Assembly (NCBI GenBank): GCA_024640625.1
Contig: JAHEER010000032.1
Span: 1-36,843 of the forward strand
Direction: 5' to 3'
From: Desulfobulbaceae bacterium
GTDB lineage: Bacteria; Desulfobacterota; Desulfobulbia; Desulfobulbales; Desulfocapsaceae
DNA: 36,843 nucleotides
This document shows positions 18,055-26,775 of the stretch, in pieces. A program made the translations under genes and the position numbers. Under the pieces are notes generated by a model, which was given only the letters and a program-made list of their open reading frames with translations, was not told the origin of the DNA and searched no databases. Numbering within the stretch: position 1 is the stretch's first letter; each line of letters opens with the position of its first letter.

Positions 18055-18771
18055 ATGCAGGTCAGATATCGGCGAATACTCTTGAAACTGAGCGGTGAGG
18101 CGCTGATGGGCGACAATTCGTTCGGAATCAGCACCACCGTAATCGATTTTGTCGCTTCGGAGATCAAAGCCATCGTTGCTCTTGGGGTTGAAACCGGCCT
18201 GGTTATCGGGGCCGGCAATATCTTCAGAGGCGTGGCCGGTGCCAGTAAGGGTATGGATCGTTCAACCGCTGACAACATGGGAATGCTGGCCACGGTGATG
18301 AACAGCCTGGCCTTGCAGGACGCACTGGAACGCTGCGGGGTCGACACCAGGGTACAGTCGGCAATTCCGATGCAGTCTGTCTGTGAACCATACATAAGGC
18401 GCAGAGCGACCAGGCATCTGGAAAAGGGGAGAACAGTTATCTTCGCCGCCGGTACCGGAAACCCCTATTTCACAACCGATTCGGCCGGCGTGCTCAGAGC
18501 ACTGGAGATTGACGCCGATCTGATCATCAAGGCTACCAAGGTTGATGGCGTTTATGATAAAGATCCGGTAAAATATTCGGATGCGGTGAAATATGACCGG
18601 CTTACCTACGATATGGTGCTCAAGCAGGGACTTCGGGTAATGGATGCGGCAGGAATCGCCCTCGCCAAAGAAGAAAAAAAGCCTATCCTGGTGATGAATA
18701 TGACCGTGCCCGGCAATGTCAGAAAAGCGGTGCTTGGCGAAAATGTGGGAACGTTGATCAGCTCGGAATAA
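18055..18771 (+). CDS. pyrH: UMP kinase
   Basis: This 238-residue amino-acid-kinase-fold enzyme phosphorylates UMP to UDP. Signatures are [11 protein letters not shown] (ATP loop), [10 protein letters not shown], the [11 protein letters not shown] segment with UMP contacts, and [13 protein letters not shown]. Bacterial PyrH is hexameric and regulated by UTP and GTP. It lies 58 bp after tsf and 35 bp before frr, the usual tsf-pyrH-frr order. Confidence 0.97.
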   Translation: MQVRYRRILLKLSGEALMGDNSFGISTTVIDFVASEIKAIVALGVETGLVIGAGNIFRGVAGASKGMDRSTADNMGMLATVMNSLALQDALERCGVDTRVQSAIPMQSVCEPYIRRRATRHLEKGRTVIFAAGTGNPYFTTDSAGVLRALEIDADLIIKATKVDGVYDKDPVKYSDAVKYDRLTYDMVLKQGLRVMDAAGIALAKEEKKPILVMNMTVPGNVRKAVLGENVGTLISSE

Positions 18772-18806
18772 AAGACCAATTTCAATTCAACGAAACGGGT
18801 GAGAAA

Positions 18807-19361
18807 ATGAGCGATGTGATATTGGAAATGGCTGAAAAGATGGAAAAAAGTGTCGAGGCCTTCAAGAACGAACTGGCCAAGGTCCGCACCGGCCGGGCAT
18901 CGCTGGCCCTGCTCGACGGCATTCAGGTAGAGGCCTACGGCAGTACCATGCCGCTCAACCAGGTCGGTACCCTGACCATCCCCGAGAGTCGAACCATCGC
19001 CATTCAACCTTGGGACCCCCAGGTGCTGGGTGCCATAGAGAAGGCAATTTTGAAATCAGATGTCGGTCTGACACCCGCCAGTGACGGAAAAATCATTCGC
19101 CTGAACATACCCCAGTTGACCGAGGAGCGGCGCAAGGAACTGGTCAAGCAGGTCAAGAAGATCGCTGAAGAGTTTCGGGTGGCGATCAGAAATATCCGTC
19201 GAGAGGCCATCGATCAGCTGAAAAAGCAGAAAAAAGACAAGGAAATCTCCGAGGACGACTTGTTCAAACTCCAAGATGACGCCCAATCCGAGACCGATGA
19301 CTACATCGCCCAGATAGACGAAATAAGCGGGTCGAAGGAAAAAGAGGTAATGGACGTTTGA
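18807..19361 (+). CDS. frr: Ribosome recycling factor
   Basis: This 184-residue protein has the typical RRF length. It shows K-V-R-T-G-R-A-S-L-A-L-L-D-G-I at the first domain junction, then the conserved C-terminal helix segments I-P-Q-L-T-E-E-R-R-K-E-L-V-K-Q-V-K-K and R-N-I-R-R-E-A-I-D-Q-L-K-K. RRF splits post-termination ribosomes together with EF-G. It lies 40 bp before uppS, and the gap holds a possible 10-codon mini-ORF. Confidence 0.98.
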   Translation: MSDVILEMAEKMEKSVEAFKNELAKVRTGRASLALLDGIQVEAYGSTMPLNQVGTLTIPESRTIAIQPWDPQVLGAIEKAILKSDVGLTPASDGKIIRLNIPQLTEERRKELVKQVKKIAEEFRVAIRNIRREAIDQLKKQKKDKEISEDDLFKLQDDAQSETDDYIAQIDEISGSKEKEVMDV

Positions 19362-19372
19362 GAGGTGCACGA

Positions 19373-19405
19373 TTGCCGTTTCGCCGTCCTGATACCCATT
19401 CATGA
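19373..19405 (+). CDS. Possible 10-codon leader ORF before uppS
   Basis: TTG at 19373 opens ten codons (M-P-F-R-R-P-D-T-H-S) ending in TGA at 19403-19405, which overlaps the uppS ATG (ATGA). A good AGAGG lies 7-8 bases upstream, whereas the uppS ATG has no binding site of its own. Translation of uppS could therefore depend on this minicistron. It may instead be a chance arrangement; no family match is claimed. Confidence 0.3.
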   Translation: MPFRRPDTHS

Positions 19406-20154
19406 GTGATGCAGCCCCCCTCGATGCGGATCGTCTACCCCGCCATATCGCTATCGTTATGGACGGCAACGGCCGCTGGGCCAAGAGTCGCAGAAAACCG
19501 AGAATCTACGGTCATAAAGTGGGTGCCGACTCGGTACGGGAGATCGTCGAGATGTCCCGCGAGATTGGTATCGGTCACCTGACCCTCTACGCCTTCTCTT
19601 CAGAAAACTGGAATCGTCCCGAGCAGGAGGTTTCAGGTCTGATGAATATTCTCAAATCCTATCTGATCTCGGAACTGAGCAGAATGGAGAAAAACGAGAT
19701 CCGCCTCAATTGCCTCGGTGAGACCTCCAGGCTGCCCGATGGTGTACGCCGGACCCTGGAGGATACAATCAACCGCACAGCCGGAAACGACAAAATGGTG
19801 CTCAATCTGGCCCTCAGTTACGGAGCCCGCGACGAAATCTGCCTGGCCGTGAAACAATTAGCTCGACGTTGCCTCGAAAAGAAATTGAAACCTGAGCAGA
19901 TCGACCACCGGATTTTCTCCGAGCAGCTCTATACAGCGGGGCAGCCCGATCCCGATCTGCTGATCAGAACCGGGGGAGAGCAGCGTCTGTCAAATTTCCT
20001 ACTCTGGCAGGCCTCCTACGCGGAAATCTATTTTACCGAAACCATGTGGCCGGATTTCAGGCGACAGGCCTACCTCGAGGCCTTGCTCGACTACCAGAAA
20101 AGGGAGCGCAGGTTCGGAAAAACCGGAGAGCAGGTTACGGGTAAAAAGTCATGA
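19402..20154 (+). CDS. uppS: Undecaprenyl diphosphate synthase (cis-prenyltransferase)
   Basis: This 250-residue enzyme condenses isopentenyl diphosphate units onto farnesyl diphosphate to make the C55 lipid carrier for peptidoglycan and LPS. Signatures are I-V-M-D-G-N-G-R-W-A-K (catalytic Asp), the S-S-E-N-W-x-R-P motif, and the C-terminal D-L-L-I-R-T-G-G-E-Q-R-L-S-N-F-L-L-W-Q. The ATG at 19402 has no clear binding site. Its stop overlaps cdsA by four bases. Confidence 0.97.
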   Translation: MSDAAPLDADRLPRHIAIVMDGNGRWAKSRRKPRIYGHKVGADSVREIVEMSREIGIGHLTLYAFSSENWNRPEQEVSGLMNILKSYLISELSRMEKNEIRLNCLGETSRLPDGVRRTLEDTINRTAGNDKMVLNLALSYGARDEICLAVKQLARRCLEKKLKPEQIDHRIFSEQLYTAGQPDPDLLIRTGGEQRLSNFLLWQASYAEIYFTETMWPDFRRQAYLEALLDYQKRERRFGKTGEQVTGKKS

Positions 20155-20954
20155 GCCGCACCGTACCTGGCATATTGCTGGCGCTGGGCTGGTTGCTCCT
20201 GCTGGCGCTGGGCTCATTTCAGCTCTTCTGGGTGAGCATGGTGGCTATCGGTTACCTCGGCAGCCGCGAGTACTGCAGAATGGCGTTTGCTGATTATCTG
20301 TATGAATCGGACCGCGTCCTGCTGCCCCTTATCCTCATTTCACCCATACTAGGCGCCCTCTTCTGCCGACAATTCGAGGCTGTCGCCCCGGCCGGTCTGC
20401 TGCTCGGTTTTATCGCCCTGGCCCTGTATGTGTTCAGACACTACCAGCGCTTCGAGGCGCCGCTGACCGTCTTGACGAGAGGTGCCCTGGGTCTCGTCTG
20501 CGTCGGTTTTTTCGCCTCACATCTGGTTCTGCTCAGGGGATGTGAAGACGGGGCTTCCTGGTTGATCATCCTTACCGCGATTACCGCCGGATCCGATACC
20601 GGTGCCTATTTTATCGGTTCCCGCCTGGGCAGGCGCAAACTATGTCCCAACATCAGTCCCAATAAAACCGTTGAGGGTGGTGTCGGTGGAATAGTCGGAG
20701 GAGTGGCGGCGGGGCTCACGTTCTCTCTGATCTTCCCGGTGGCCGCACCCATCTGGTTTGTTGCTGTGCTGGCCATTGTTCTGGCACTGGCCGGGATGGT
20801 GGGGGACCTGGTGGAATCGGTCATAAAACGTGGCTATCAGGTCAAGGATTCGGGAACGCTGCTCGGCGGTCACGGTGGTGTGCTCGACCGCATAGATTCC
20901 CTGCTGTTGGCTGGTCCCGTTCTCTACTACATGCTCATCTATTCAGGTTTTTGA
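20151..20954 (+). CDS. cdsA: Phosphatidate cytidylyltransferase (CDP-diglyceride synthase)
   Basis: This 267-residue membrane protein makes CDP-diacylglycerol from phosphatidate and CTP. About eight hydrophobic segments are visible. The C-terminal signature reads G-D-L-V-E-S-V-I-K-R-x6-D-S-G-T-L-L-G-G-H-G-G-V-L-D-R-I-D. The usual L-P-G-H-G-G is L-G-G-H-G-G here, a small change beside a conserved His. It overlaps uppS by four bases and dxr by one (TGATG). Confidence 0.95.
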   Translation: MSRTVPGILLALGWLLLLALGSFQLFWVSMVAIGYLGSREYCRMAFADYLYESDRVLLPLILISPILGALFCRQFEAVAPAGLLLGFIALALYVFRHYQRFEAPLTVLTRGALGLVCVGFFASHLVLLRGCEDGASWLIILTAITAGSDTGAYFIGSRLGRRKLCPNISPNKTVEGGVGGIVGGVAAGLTFSLIFPVAAPIWFVAVLAIVLALAGMVGDLVESVIKRGYQVKDSGTLLGGHGGVLDRIDSLLLAGPVLYYMLIYSGF

Positions 20955-22108
20955 TGAAGAATCTCTCCCTGCTCGGCTCTACCGGCTCCATCGGCATCAA
21001 CGTTCTCAACATTGTTCGTCAGTTTCCCGATCGGTTTCAGATACTTGGATTGGCCGCCGGGGGCAACGTCAAACTTCTCAGCGATCAGGTTCTCGAATTC
21101 AAGCCGAAACTGATTTCGGTGCTCAACGAAGACTACGCTGAGCAGCTTGCAGCCTTGCTCCCCTCGGAGTTTGCGGATAAGATCGTCTGGGGGACCGAAG
21201 GGAATGTGGAGGTGGCTGCCCTCAATGGAGTCGACATGACCATCTGTGCGGTGGTGGGTGCTGCCGGCCTGCTGCCCACCATCGGCGCCATCGAGGCGGG
21301 AAAAGACATCGGTCTGGCCAACAAAGAGACGCTGGTCGTTGCCGGTAGGCTGGTGATGCAGAAAGTGCGCGACAACCGGGTCCGACTGCTGCCCATCGAT
21401 TCAGAGCATAGCGCCATTTTTCAGGCGCTCGAAGCCGGCCGGCGCGAGGACGTCTCCCAGCTTATTCTCACCGCTTCAGGTGGGCCGTTTCTGCATACCC
21501 CGCTTGAGGATCTGCGCAGAGTTACCTGTGATGAGGCGCTCAATCACCCGAACTGGTCCATGGGAAAAAAGATAAGCATTGATTCGGCCACCATGATGAA
21601 TAAAGGGCTGGAGGTCATCGAGGCCCATTGGCTTTTCGGTATGCAGCCGCAATCTATCAGCGTGGTCGTGCATCCCCAGTCCATCGTCCACTCCCTGGTT
21701 GAGTATCAGGATGGGTCGGTACTGGCCCAGCTTGGAGTTCCGGATATGAAGATTCCCATTGCCTACGCTCTTTCCTATCCGGAGCGCATCGCCCTGGGGC
21801 TGAAACCGCTGAACCTGTGGCAATGCAGTGATCTTGAGTTCTACGAGCCGGACTATAGCCGCTTTCCAGCGCTGCGTCTGGCTTTCCAGGCCCTTGAAAA
21901 GGGAGGGGTAAGCAGTGCCGTGCTGAATGCGGCAAACGAGGTTGCAGTGGCTGCTTTTCTCGAGGTGAGGATATCGTTTCCCCAGATCTCCTCCATTGTC
22001 GAGCAGACCATGGCCCGCATCGAGGGCGGGGCTGACCTGGACCTGGAAAACCTGATCGAAGCCGACAGCGAAGCCCGAAAAATCGCCGAATCACTAATAC
22101 CAAAGTAA
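20954..22108 (+). CDS. dxr: 1-deoxy-D-xylulose 5-phosphate reductoisomerase
   Basis: This 384-residue enzyme does the second step of the MEP isoprenoid pathway, making 2-C-methylerythritol 4-phosphate with NADPH. Visible features are the G-S-T-G-S-I-G nucleotide loop near the N terminus, L-A-N-K-E-T-L-V-V-A-G, the metal-binding I-D-S-E-H-S-A, and S-A-T-M-M-N-K-G-L-E-V-I-E-A-H-W-L-F. The ATG at 20954 overlaps the cdsA stop; a TTG at 20951 is less likely. ispG of the same pathway lies three genes downstream. Confidence 0.97.
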   Translation: MKNLSLLGSTGSIGINVLNIVRQFPDRFQILGLAAGGNVKLLSDQVLEFKPKLISVLNEDYAEQLAALLPSEFADKIVWGTEGNVEVAALNGVDMTICAVVGAAGLLPTIGAIEAGKDIGLANKETLVVAGRLVMQKVRDNRVRLLPIDSEHSAIFQALEAGRREDVSQLILTASGGPFLHTPLEDLRRVTCDEALNHPNWSMGKKISIDSATMMNKGLEVIEAHWLFGMQPQSISVVVHPQSIVHSLVEYQDGSVLAQLGVPDMKIPIAYALSYPERIALGLKPLNLWQCSDLEFYEPDYSRFPALRLAFQALEKGGVSSAVLNAANEVAVAAFLEVRISFPQISSIVEQTMARIEGGADLDLENLIEADSEARKIAESLIPK

Positions 22109-22141
22109 CTCTATCAGAACGTTTCTCGAAAAATATACATC

Positions 22142-23215
22142 ATGAATACGCTGGTTTCCTTTATTGTTGTTCTCGGTATTCTCATTTTCGTCCATGAACT
22201 TGGTCATTTTCTGGTCGCCAAGCTGTTCCAGGTCAAAGTACTCAAATTCTCTTTGGGATTTGGGCCGAAGCTGATCAGCAGAACGGTGGGTGAAACAGAG
22301 TACCTGATTTCGGCCTTCCCCCTTGGAGGCTATGTCAAGATGCTCGGAGAGAATCCTGATGAAGCTGGGAAAGAGGAGGATCAGGAGCGCTCGTTCGCCG
22401 CCAAGCCCGTCTGGAACCGGTTTTTCATCGTTCTGGCGGGCCCCGTGTTCAACCTGCTTTTTTCAGTTCTCCTCTTCTTTCTCATTTTTCTGGTAATGGG
22501 AATCCCGGAGAACAGAGATACGACGGAGATTGGCGAGGTAAGCCCCCAATCTCCGGCATTCGCAGCCGGGATAGAGGCGGGGGACCGGATAATCGGCATA
22601 GATGGCCGGGAGATTGCCAGCTGGATGGAGGTGCTCACCACTGTGTCTGAAAGCGAGGGGAGAGAACTCCAATTCACTGTGGTGCGAGGTGGAGAAGAAC
22701 TGGTTATTAATGTCGCTCCACGAATCGACAGCGTCACCAATGTCTTTGGTGAAGAGGTCGAGCAGCGGTTTATGATTGGCATCGTCAAGAAAGAGCAGAT
22801 CGACTACCGCAGGGCTGGACTCTTCGAAGCGCTGCAGGCGGGAGTGTGGCAGACCTGGATGTTTATCTATCTGACCTTTATGGGGGTGGTGAAAATAATC
22901 CAGAACGTGGTTCCGGCTTCCGAACTCGGAGGCCCCATTCTGATCGCTCAACTGGCCGGCGAGCAGGCCCGGGCCGGCTGGCTTAACCTGGCCCATTTCA
23001 TGGGGCTGCTGAGTGTCAACCTGGGCATTCTCAACCTGCTGCCGATTCCTATACTCGACGGTGGTCATCTGGTATTTCTGACCATTGAGGGTATCCGCAG
23101 AAAGCCGCTCAATGAGCGGGCCCAGATCATGGCCCAACAGATCGGCATCGCCCTGCTTGGCACCCTGATGCTGTTCGTCTTCTACAACGATATTGTCAGG
23201 ATCTTCAGCCAATGA
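22142..23215 (+). CDS. rseP: Site-2 membrane metalloprotease, RseP/RasP type
   Basis: This 357-residue intramembrane zinc protease has H18-E-L-G-H22 in the first membrane helix (HExxH), a single PDZ domain (about residues 125-200) with the usual A-G-I-E-A-G-D-R-I, and the second active-site motif N-L-L-P-I-P-I-L-D-G-G-H near residue 300. The family cleaves anti-sigma factors and signal-peptide remnants. E. coli RseP is about 450 residues with two PDZ domains; this is the shorter single-PDZ form. Its stop overlaps tsaB by four bases. Confidence 0.93.
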   Translation: MNTLVSFIVVLGILIFVHELGHFLVAKLFQVKVLKFSLGFGPKLISRTVGETEYLISAFPLGGYVKMLGENPDEAGKEEDQERSFAAKPVWNRFFIVLAGPVFNLLFSVLLFFLIFLVMGIPENRDTTEIGEVSPQSPAFAAGIEAGDRIIGIDGREIASWMEVLTTVSESEGRELQFTVVRGGEELVINVAPRIDSVTNVFGEEVEQRFMIGIVKKEQIDYRRAGLFEALQAGVWQTWMFIYLTFMGVVKIIQNVVPASELGGPILIAQLAGEQARAGWLNLAHFMGLLSVNLGILNLLPIPILDGGHLVFLTIEGIRRKPLNERAQIMAQQIGIALLGTLMLFVFYNDIVRIFSQ

Positions 23216-23931
23216 CCTCAGCGCCGGCCATACTTGCGTTCGATACGGCAACCAGTAATTGTTCAGTGGCCATTACCCGGGGGGACAGGAGCAGCGGCCG
23301 GGTGGTGGGATCGCTCAGTTTTGCTTCCGGTGTAAGCCACTCTCGAAGGCTCCTGGGATCCTTGGACTGGCTGCTGCAGACCACGGAAATGAGTATCTCC
23401 GATATCGCGGCCCTGGCCGTAGGTACCGGCCCCGGCAGTTTCACCGGACTGCGTATCGGTATGGCCACTGCCAAAGGGCTCTCCCATGGCACGGGCCTGC
23501 CGTTGATCGGTATCAGTTCGCTCGACGCGGTGGCCGCATCAGTCCGTTCGCAACGTCTCGTCTGCGTGGCCATGGATGCCAGGAAGAAAGAGGTCTACTG
23601 CTGCTTTTACCGCAGCAAGCCCGACCAGACCGTGGTGCGCTGTTCGAAGCCGGCTGTGATGGCACCGGAAGAGCTTGCAAGGCTGATTAACGAACCAGTG
23701 ACGATGGCGGGTGACGGCGTGTGTGTTTATAATGAGTTATTTAGCCAGCTTCTTGGTGATACGGCGGAACTGCTGCCCTGGGTCAGTGCACCCTCAGCGG
23801 TCAATATCGGGTTTTTGGCCTCGAGCGCCCAGGCCGCGGGTAGCTATCTCGATCTCGATCGGGCCACGCCTGAATATGTCCGCTCATCGGATGCTCAACT
23901 AAGCCTGGTAAGTCCGCTCAAGTCAGGATAG
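23212..23931 (+). CDS. tsaB: tRNA t6A biosynthesis protein TsaB
   Basis: This 239-residue ASKHA-fold protein supports t6A37 formation on ANN-decoding tRNAs with TsaD and TsaE. The signature segments are I-L-A-F-D-T-A-T-S-N-C-S-V-A near the start, V-S-H-S-R-R-L-L, and the core G-T-G-P-G-S-F-T-G-L-R-I-G-M-A-T-A-K-G. It overlaps rseP by four bases and is six bases from ispG. It lacks the HxxxH metal site of TsaD, so it is not the catalytic paralogue. Confidence 0.95.
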   Translation: MTSAPAILAFDTATSNCSVAITRGDRSSGRVVGSLSFASGVSHSRRLLGSLDWLLQTTEMSISDIAALAVGTGPGSFTGLRIGMATAKGLSHGTGLPLIGISSLDAVAASVRSQRLVCVAMDARKKEVYCCFYRSKPDQTVVRCSKPAVMAPEELARLINEPVTMAGDGVCVYNELFSQLLGDTAELLPWVSAPSAVNIGFLASSAQAAGSYLDLDRATPEYVRSSDAQLSLVSPLKSG

Positions 23932-23937
23932 AAAAAG

Positions 23938-25050
23938 ATGATCATCAGGCGCAAAACGAGACAGATACGACTCGGCGATCTTCTTATCGGCGGCGGGGCG
24001 CCAATAAGCGTCCAGTCGATGACCAATACCGATACCGCCGATACCGAAAAGACGGCAGAGCAGATCCATCGGCTTGAAGCCGCTGGCTGCGAGATCATCA
24101 GGGTCGCGGTTGCCGATCTTGATGGCGCACGTGCACTTCGGTTGATCCGCGAGGCAATTGCCATCCCTCTGATAGCCGATATCCATTTCGACTGGCGGCT
24201 GGCTGTGGCAGCAATGGAGCATGGCGCCCAGGGGATCAGGATAAACCCGGGCAATCTCGGCGGTCCTGATAACCTGCGGAAGGTTGTCGATGCAGCCGCA
24301 CAGCACCAGGTGCCGATTCGAGTTGGAGTCAACAGCGGCTCCATCGAGAAGGATCTGCTTGAACGCCACGGATACCCGACCGCCGACAATCCCCAGGCCC
24401 TCATTGAAAGTGCCGTGAGAAATGTCCAACTGGTAGAGGGATTCGGTTACCATGAGATGAAGGTCTCGATAAAATCGGCCGATGTGCTCACCACCATAAA
24501 CGCCTATCGGGCACTCTCAGAGATGCTTGATTATCCGCTGCATCTTGGGGTGACCGAAGCCGGAGGGTTGATAGGCGGTACAGTCAAATCCAGCGTTGCC
24601 CTGGGGATTCTGCTCAGCGAGGGGATTGGCGATACGTTCCGGATCTCTTTGACCAGGGATCCCGTCGAGGAAGTACGGGTGGCTTATGAACTGTTGCGGT
24701 CGTTGAAAATCCGCGAAAGAGGGCCGGAGCTCATCTCCTGTCCAACCTGCGGTCGTACCGGGATAGATCTGTTTGGTCTGGCCCGGGAAGTGGAGGACTA
24801 CATCCAGACGATGAAGTCGCCGCTCAAGGTCGCAGTTATGGGCTGCGTGGTCAATGGACCGGGTGAGGCTCGAGAAGCCGACATAGGGGTGGCCGGCGGC
24901 CGCGGTAAAGGCATTATTTTTAAAAAGGGAGAGATCGTCAAACGGGTTCCTGAAAATGAACTGCTGGCTGTCTTCATGGACGAGCTGAAAACGATGGAGG
25001 CCGAACGTCTCAAAGACCAGGATCAGGATCAGAACAATCAGTCCGCTTGA
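23938..25050 (+). CDS. ispG: 4-hydroxy-3-methylbut-2-en-1-yl diphosphate synthase (IspG)
   Basis: This 370-residue iron-sulfur enzyme converts MEcPP to HMBPP, the penultimate MEP step. The N-terminal TIM barrel has V-Q-S-M-T-N-T-D-T-A-D and R-I-N-P-G-N-L-G. The C-terminal [4Fe-4S] ligands lie in S-C-P-T-C-G-R-T-G and M-G-C-V-V-N-G-P-G-E-A. Length matches the bacterial short form. It sits six bases after tsaB and nine before proS. Confidence 0.97.
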   Translation: MIIRRKTRQIRLGDLLIGGGAPISVQSMTNTDTADTEKTAEQIHRLEAAGCEIIRVAVADLDGARALRLIREAIAIPLIADIHFDWRLAVAAMEHGAQGIRINPGNLGGPDNLRKVVDAAAQHQVPIRVGVNSGSIEKDLLERHGYPTADNPQALIESAVRNVQLVEGFGYHEMKVSIKSADVLTTINAYRALSEMLDYPLHLGVTEAGGLIGGTVKSSVALGILLSEGIGDTFRISLTRDPVEEVRVAYELLRSLKIRERGPELISCPTCGRTGIDLFGLAREVEDYIQTMKSPLKVAVMGCVVNGPGEAREADIGVAGGRGKGIIFKKGEIVKRVPENELLAVFMDELKTMEAERLKDQDQDQNNQSA

Positions 25051-25059
25051 AAGGGAAAT

Positions 25060-26760
25060 ATGCGATATTCACAAGTATTGATTCCAACCATGAAGGAGGT
25101 GCCGTCCGAAGCCGAGGTCATCAGTCATCAATTGATGCTGCGGGCCGGGTTCATCAAGAAGCTGACCTCCGGTATCTATACCTATCTGCCCTATGGCCTG
25201 GCGGCAATCAGAAGGGTTGAGAACATCGTCCGGGAAGAGATGAACCGGGCTGGCGCCCAGGAATTGTCCATGCCCATGGTGCAGCCCGCCGACCTCTGGA
25301 AGGAGTCGGGGCGCTATGAGAAATACGGGCCCGAACTGCTGCGTTTCAAGGATCGCCATGAACGGGAATCCTGTCTCGGTCCCACCCACGAAGAGGTAAT
25401 CACCGATATTGCCCGCAAGGAGATGCACTCCTACCGGGACCTGCCGGTCAACCTCTATCAGATCCAGACCAAGTTTCGAGACGAGATTCGGCCCCGCTTT
25501 GGCCTTATGAGGGGACGTGAATTCATCATGAAGGACGCTTATTCCTTTGATGTTGACGATGAGGCTGCCGAGGTGTCGTACCGCAAAATGTATGATGCCT
25601 ATAACCGTATTTTCGAGCGCTGCGGTCTCGAGTTCCGCTGTGTGGAGGCTGACTCAGGCGCCATAGGCGGGAGTTTCTCACACGAATTCATGGTGCTTGC
25701 CGATACTGGTGAGGACACCATTGCCGTCTGCAATGAGTGTAATTGGGCGGCCAATCTGGAGAAGGCAGAAGTTAAGATGAGTGATCGTCGGGCTGGCGTC
25801 GAGCAGCGGGAGATGGTCAAAGTTGAAACCCCCGGCAAACGCAAAGTGCAAAGCGTCTGCGAATTCCTCGGGATCGGCCCTGATCAGCTGGTAAAAACCC
25901 TGGTATTGCTGGCCGACGGCGAGCCAGTGGCGGTCATGCTGCGCGGCGATCGCGAGCTGGAGGAGGTAAAGCTCAAAAATTATCTGGGCGTCACCGACAT
26001 CAGACCTGCTGAGGACAAGGAAATTTTCGATGCCACCGGCGTACCCAGCGGTTATCTGGGGCCCATCAACAGCAAAACCCGGTTGCTCGCCGACCAGGAG
26101 GTACCCGCCATGGTGAACCTGACGGTGGGGGCCAACGAAAAGAACTATCACCTGCAAAACGTCAACTTCGGAAGGGATTTCGAGGTAACGGAGGTGGCCG
26201 ATTTCAGGCAGCTTACCAAAGACGATCCATGCCCCTCCTGCGGCGAATCCATACGGCTGGTGGAAGGCATAGAGGTGGGGCATATCTTCAAACTGGGCAC
26301 CTCCTATTCGGAGTCGATGAACGCCTACTACCAGGATCGCGACGGCAACGAACGGCCACTGGTGATGGGTTGTTACGGCATCGGCGTCAGCCGAGTCGTG
26401 GCTGCGGCCATCGAGCAGAACCATGATGACAACGGCATCATTTTTCCCGTGCCTCTGGCTCCCTATCAGGTGACGGTGCTCAATCTGGGACTCAACGATC
26501 CCGAGGTCAGCGCGGCTGCAGAAAGGATCTATGGACAGCTCAACGAGGCTGGATTCGATACCTTTATCGACGACCGGGACGAGCGGCCCGGCATAAAATT
26601 CAAGGATGCCGATTTACTTGGTTTTCCCTTTCGGATCACAGTCGGAAAACGCTTCAAGGAAAAGGCGATGGTTGAAATTCGTTGTCGGCAGGACGGCACA
26701 ACTGAGGACATAGGGATTGATGACCTCGTCTCCCATATTTCTTCGAAGCTCGCCAACTGA
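25060..26760 (+). CDS. proS: Prolyl-tRNA synthetase, bacterial type with editing insert
   Basis: This 566-residue class II synthetase charges tRNA-Pro. Visible parts are the N-terminal catalytic half with M-L-R-A-G-F-I-K-K-L-T-S-G-I-Y-T-Y-L-P, the motif 2 region R-F-G-L-M-R-G-R-E-F-I-M-K-D-A-Y-S-F, an insertion (about residues 225-400) matching the YbaK-like editing domain that clears Ala-tRNA-Pro, and motif 3 in M-G-C-Y-G-I-G-V-S-R-V. The anticodon-binding domain closes the protein. It lies 15 bp before the RelA/SpoT homologue. Confidence 0.97.
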   Translation: MRYSQVLIPTMKEVPSEAEVISHQLMLRAGFIKKLTSGIYTYLPYGLAAIRRVENIVREEMNRAGAQELSMPMVQPADLWKESGRYEKYGPELLRFKDRHERESCLGPTHEEVITDIARKEMHSYRDLPVNLYQIQTKFRDEIRPRFGLMRGREFIMKDAYSFDVDDEAAEVSYRKMYDAYNRIFERCGLEFRCVEADSGAIGGSFSHEFMVLADTGEDTIAVCNECNWAANLEKAEVKMSDRRAGVEQREMVKVETPGKRKVQSVCEFLGIGPDQLVKTLVLLADGEPVAVMLRGDRELEEVKLKNYLGVTDIRPAEDKEIFDATGVPSGYLGPINSKTRLLADQEVPAMVNLTVGANEKNYHLQNVNFGRDFEVTEVADFRQLTKDDPCPSCGESIRLVEGIEVGHIFKLGTSYSESMNAYYQDRDGNERPLVMGCYGIGVSRVVAAAIEQNHDDNGIIFPVPLAPYQVTVLNLGLNDPEVSAAAERIYGQLNEAGFDTFIDDRDERPGIKFKDADLLGFPFRITVGKRFKEKAMVEIRCRQDGTTEDIGIDDLVSHISSKLAN

Positions 26761-26775
26761 AGGACCGGTAAATCG

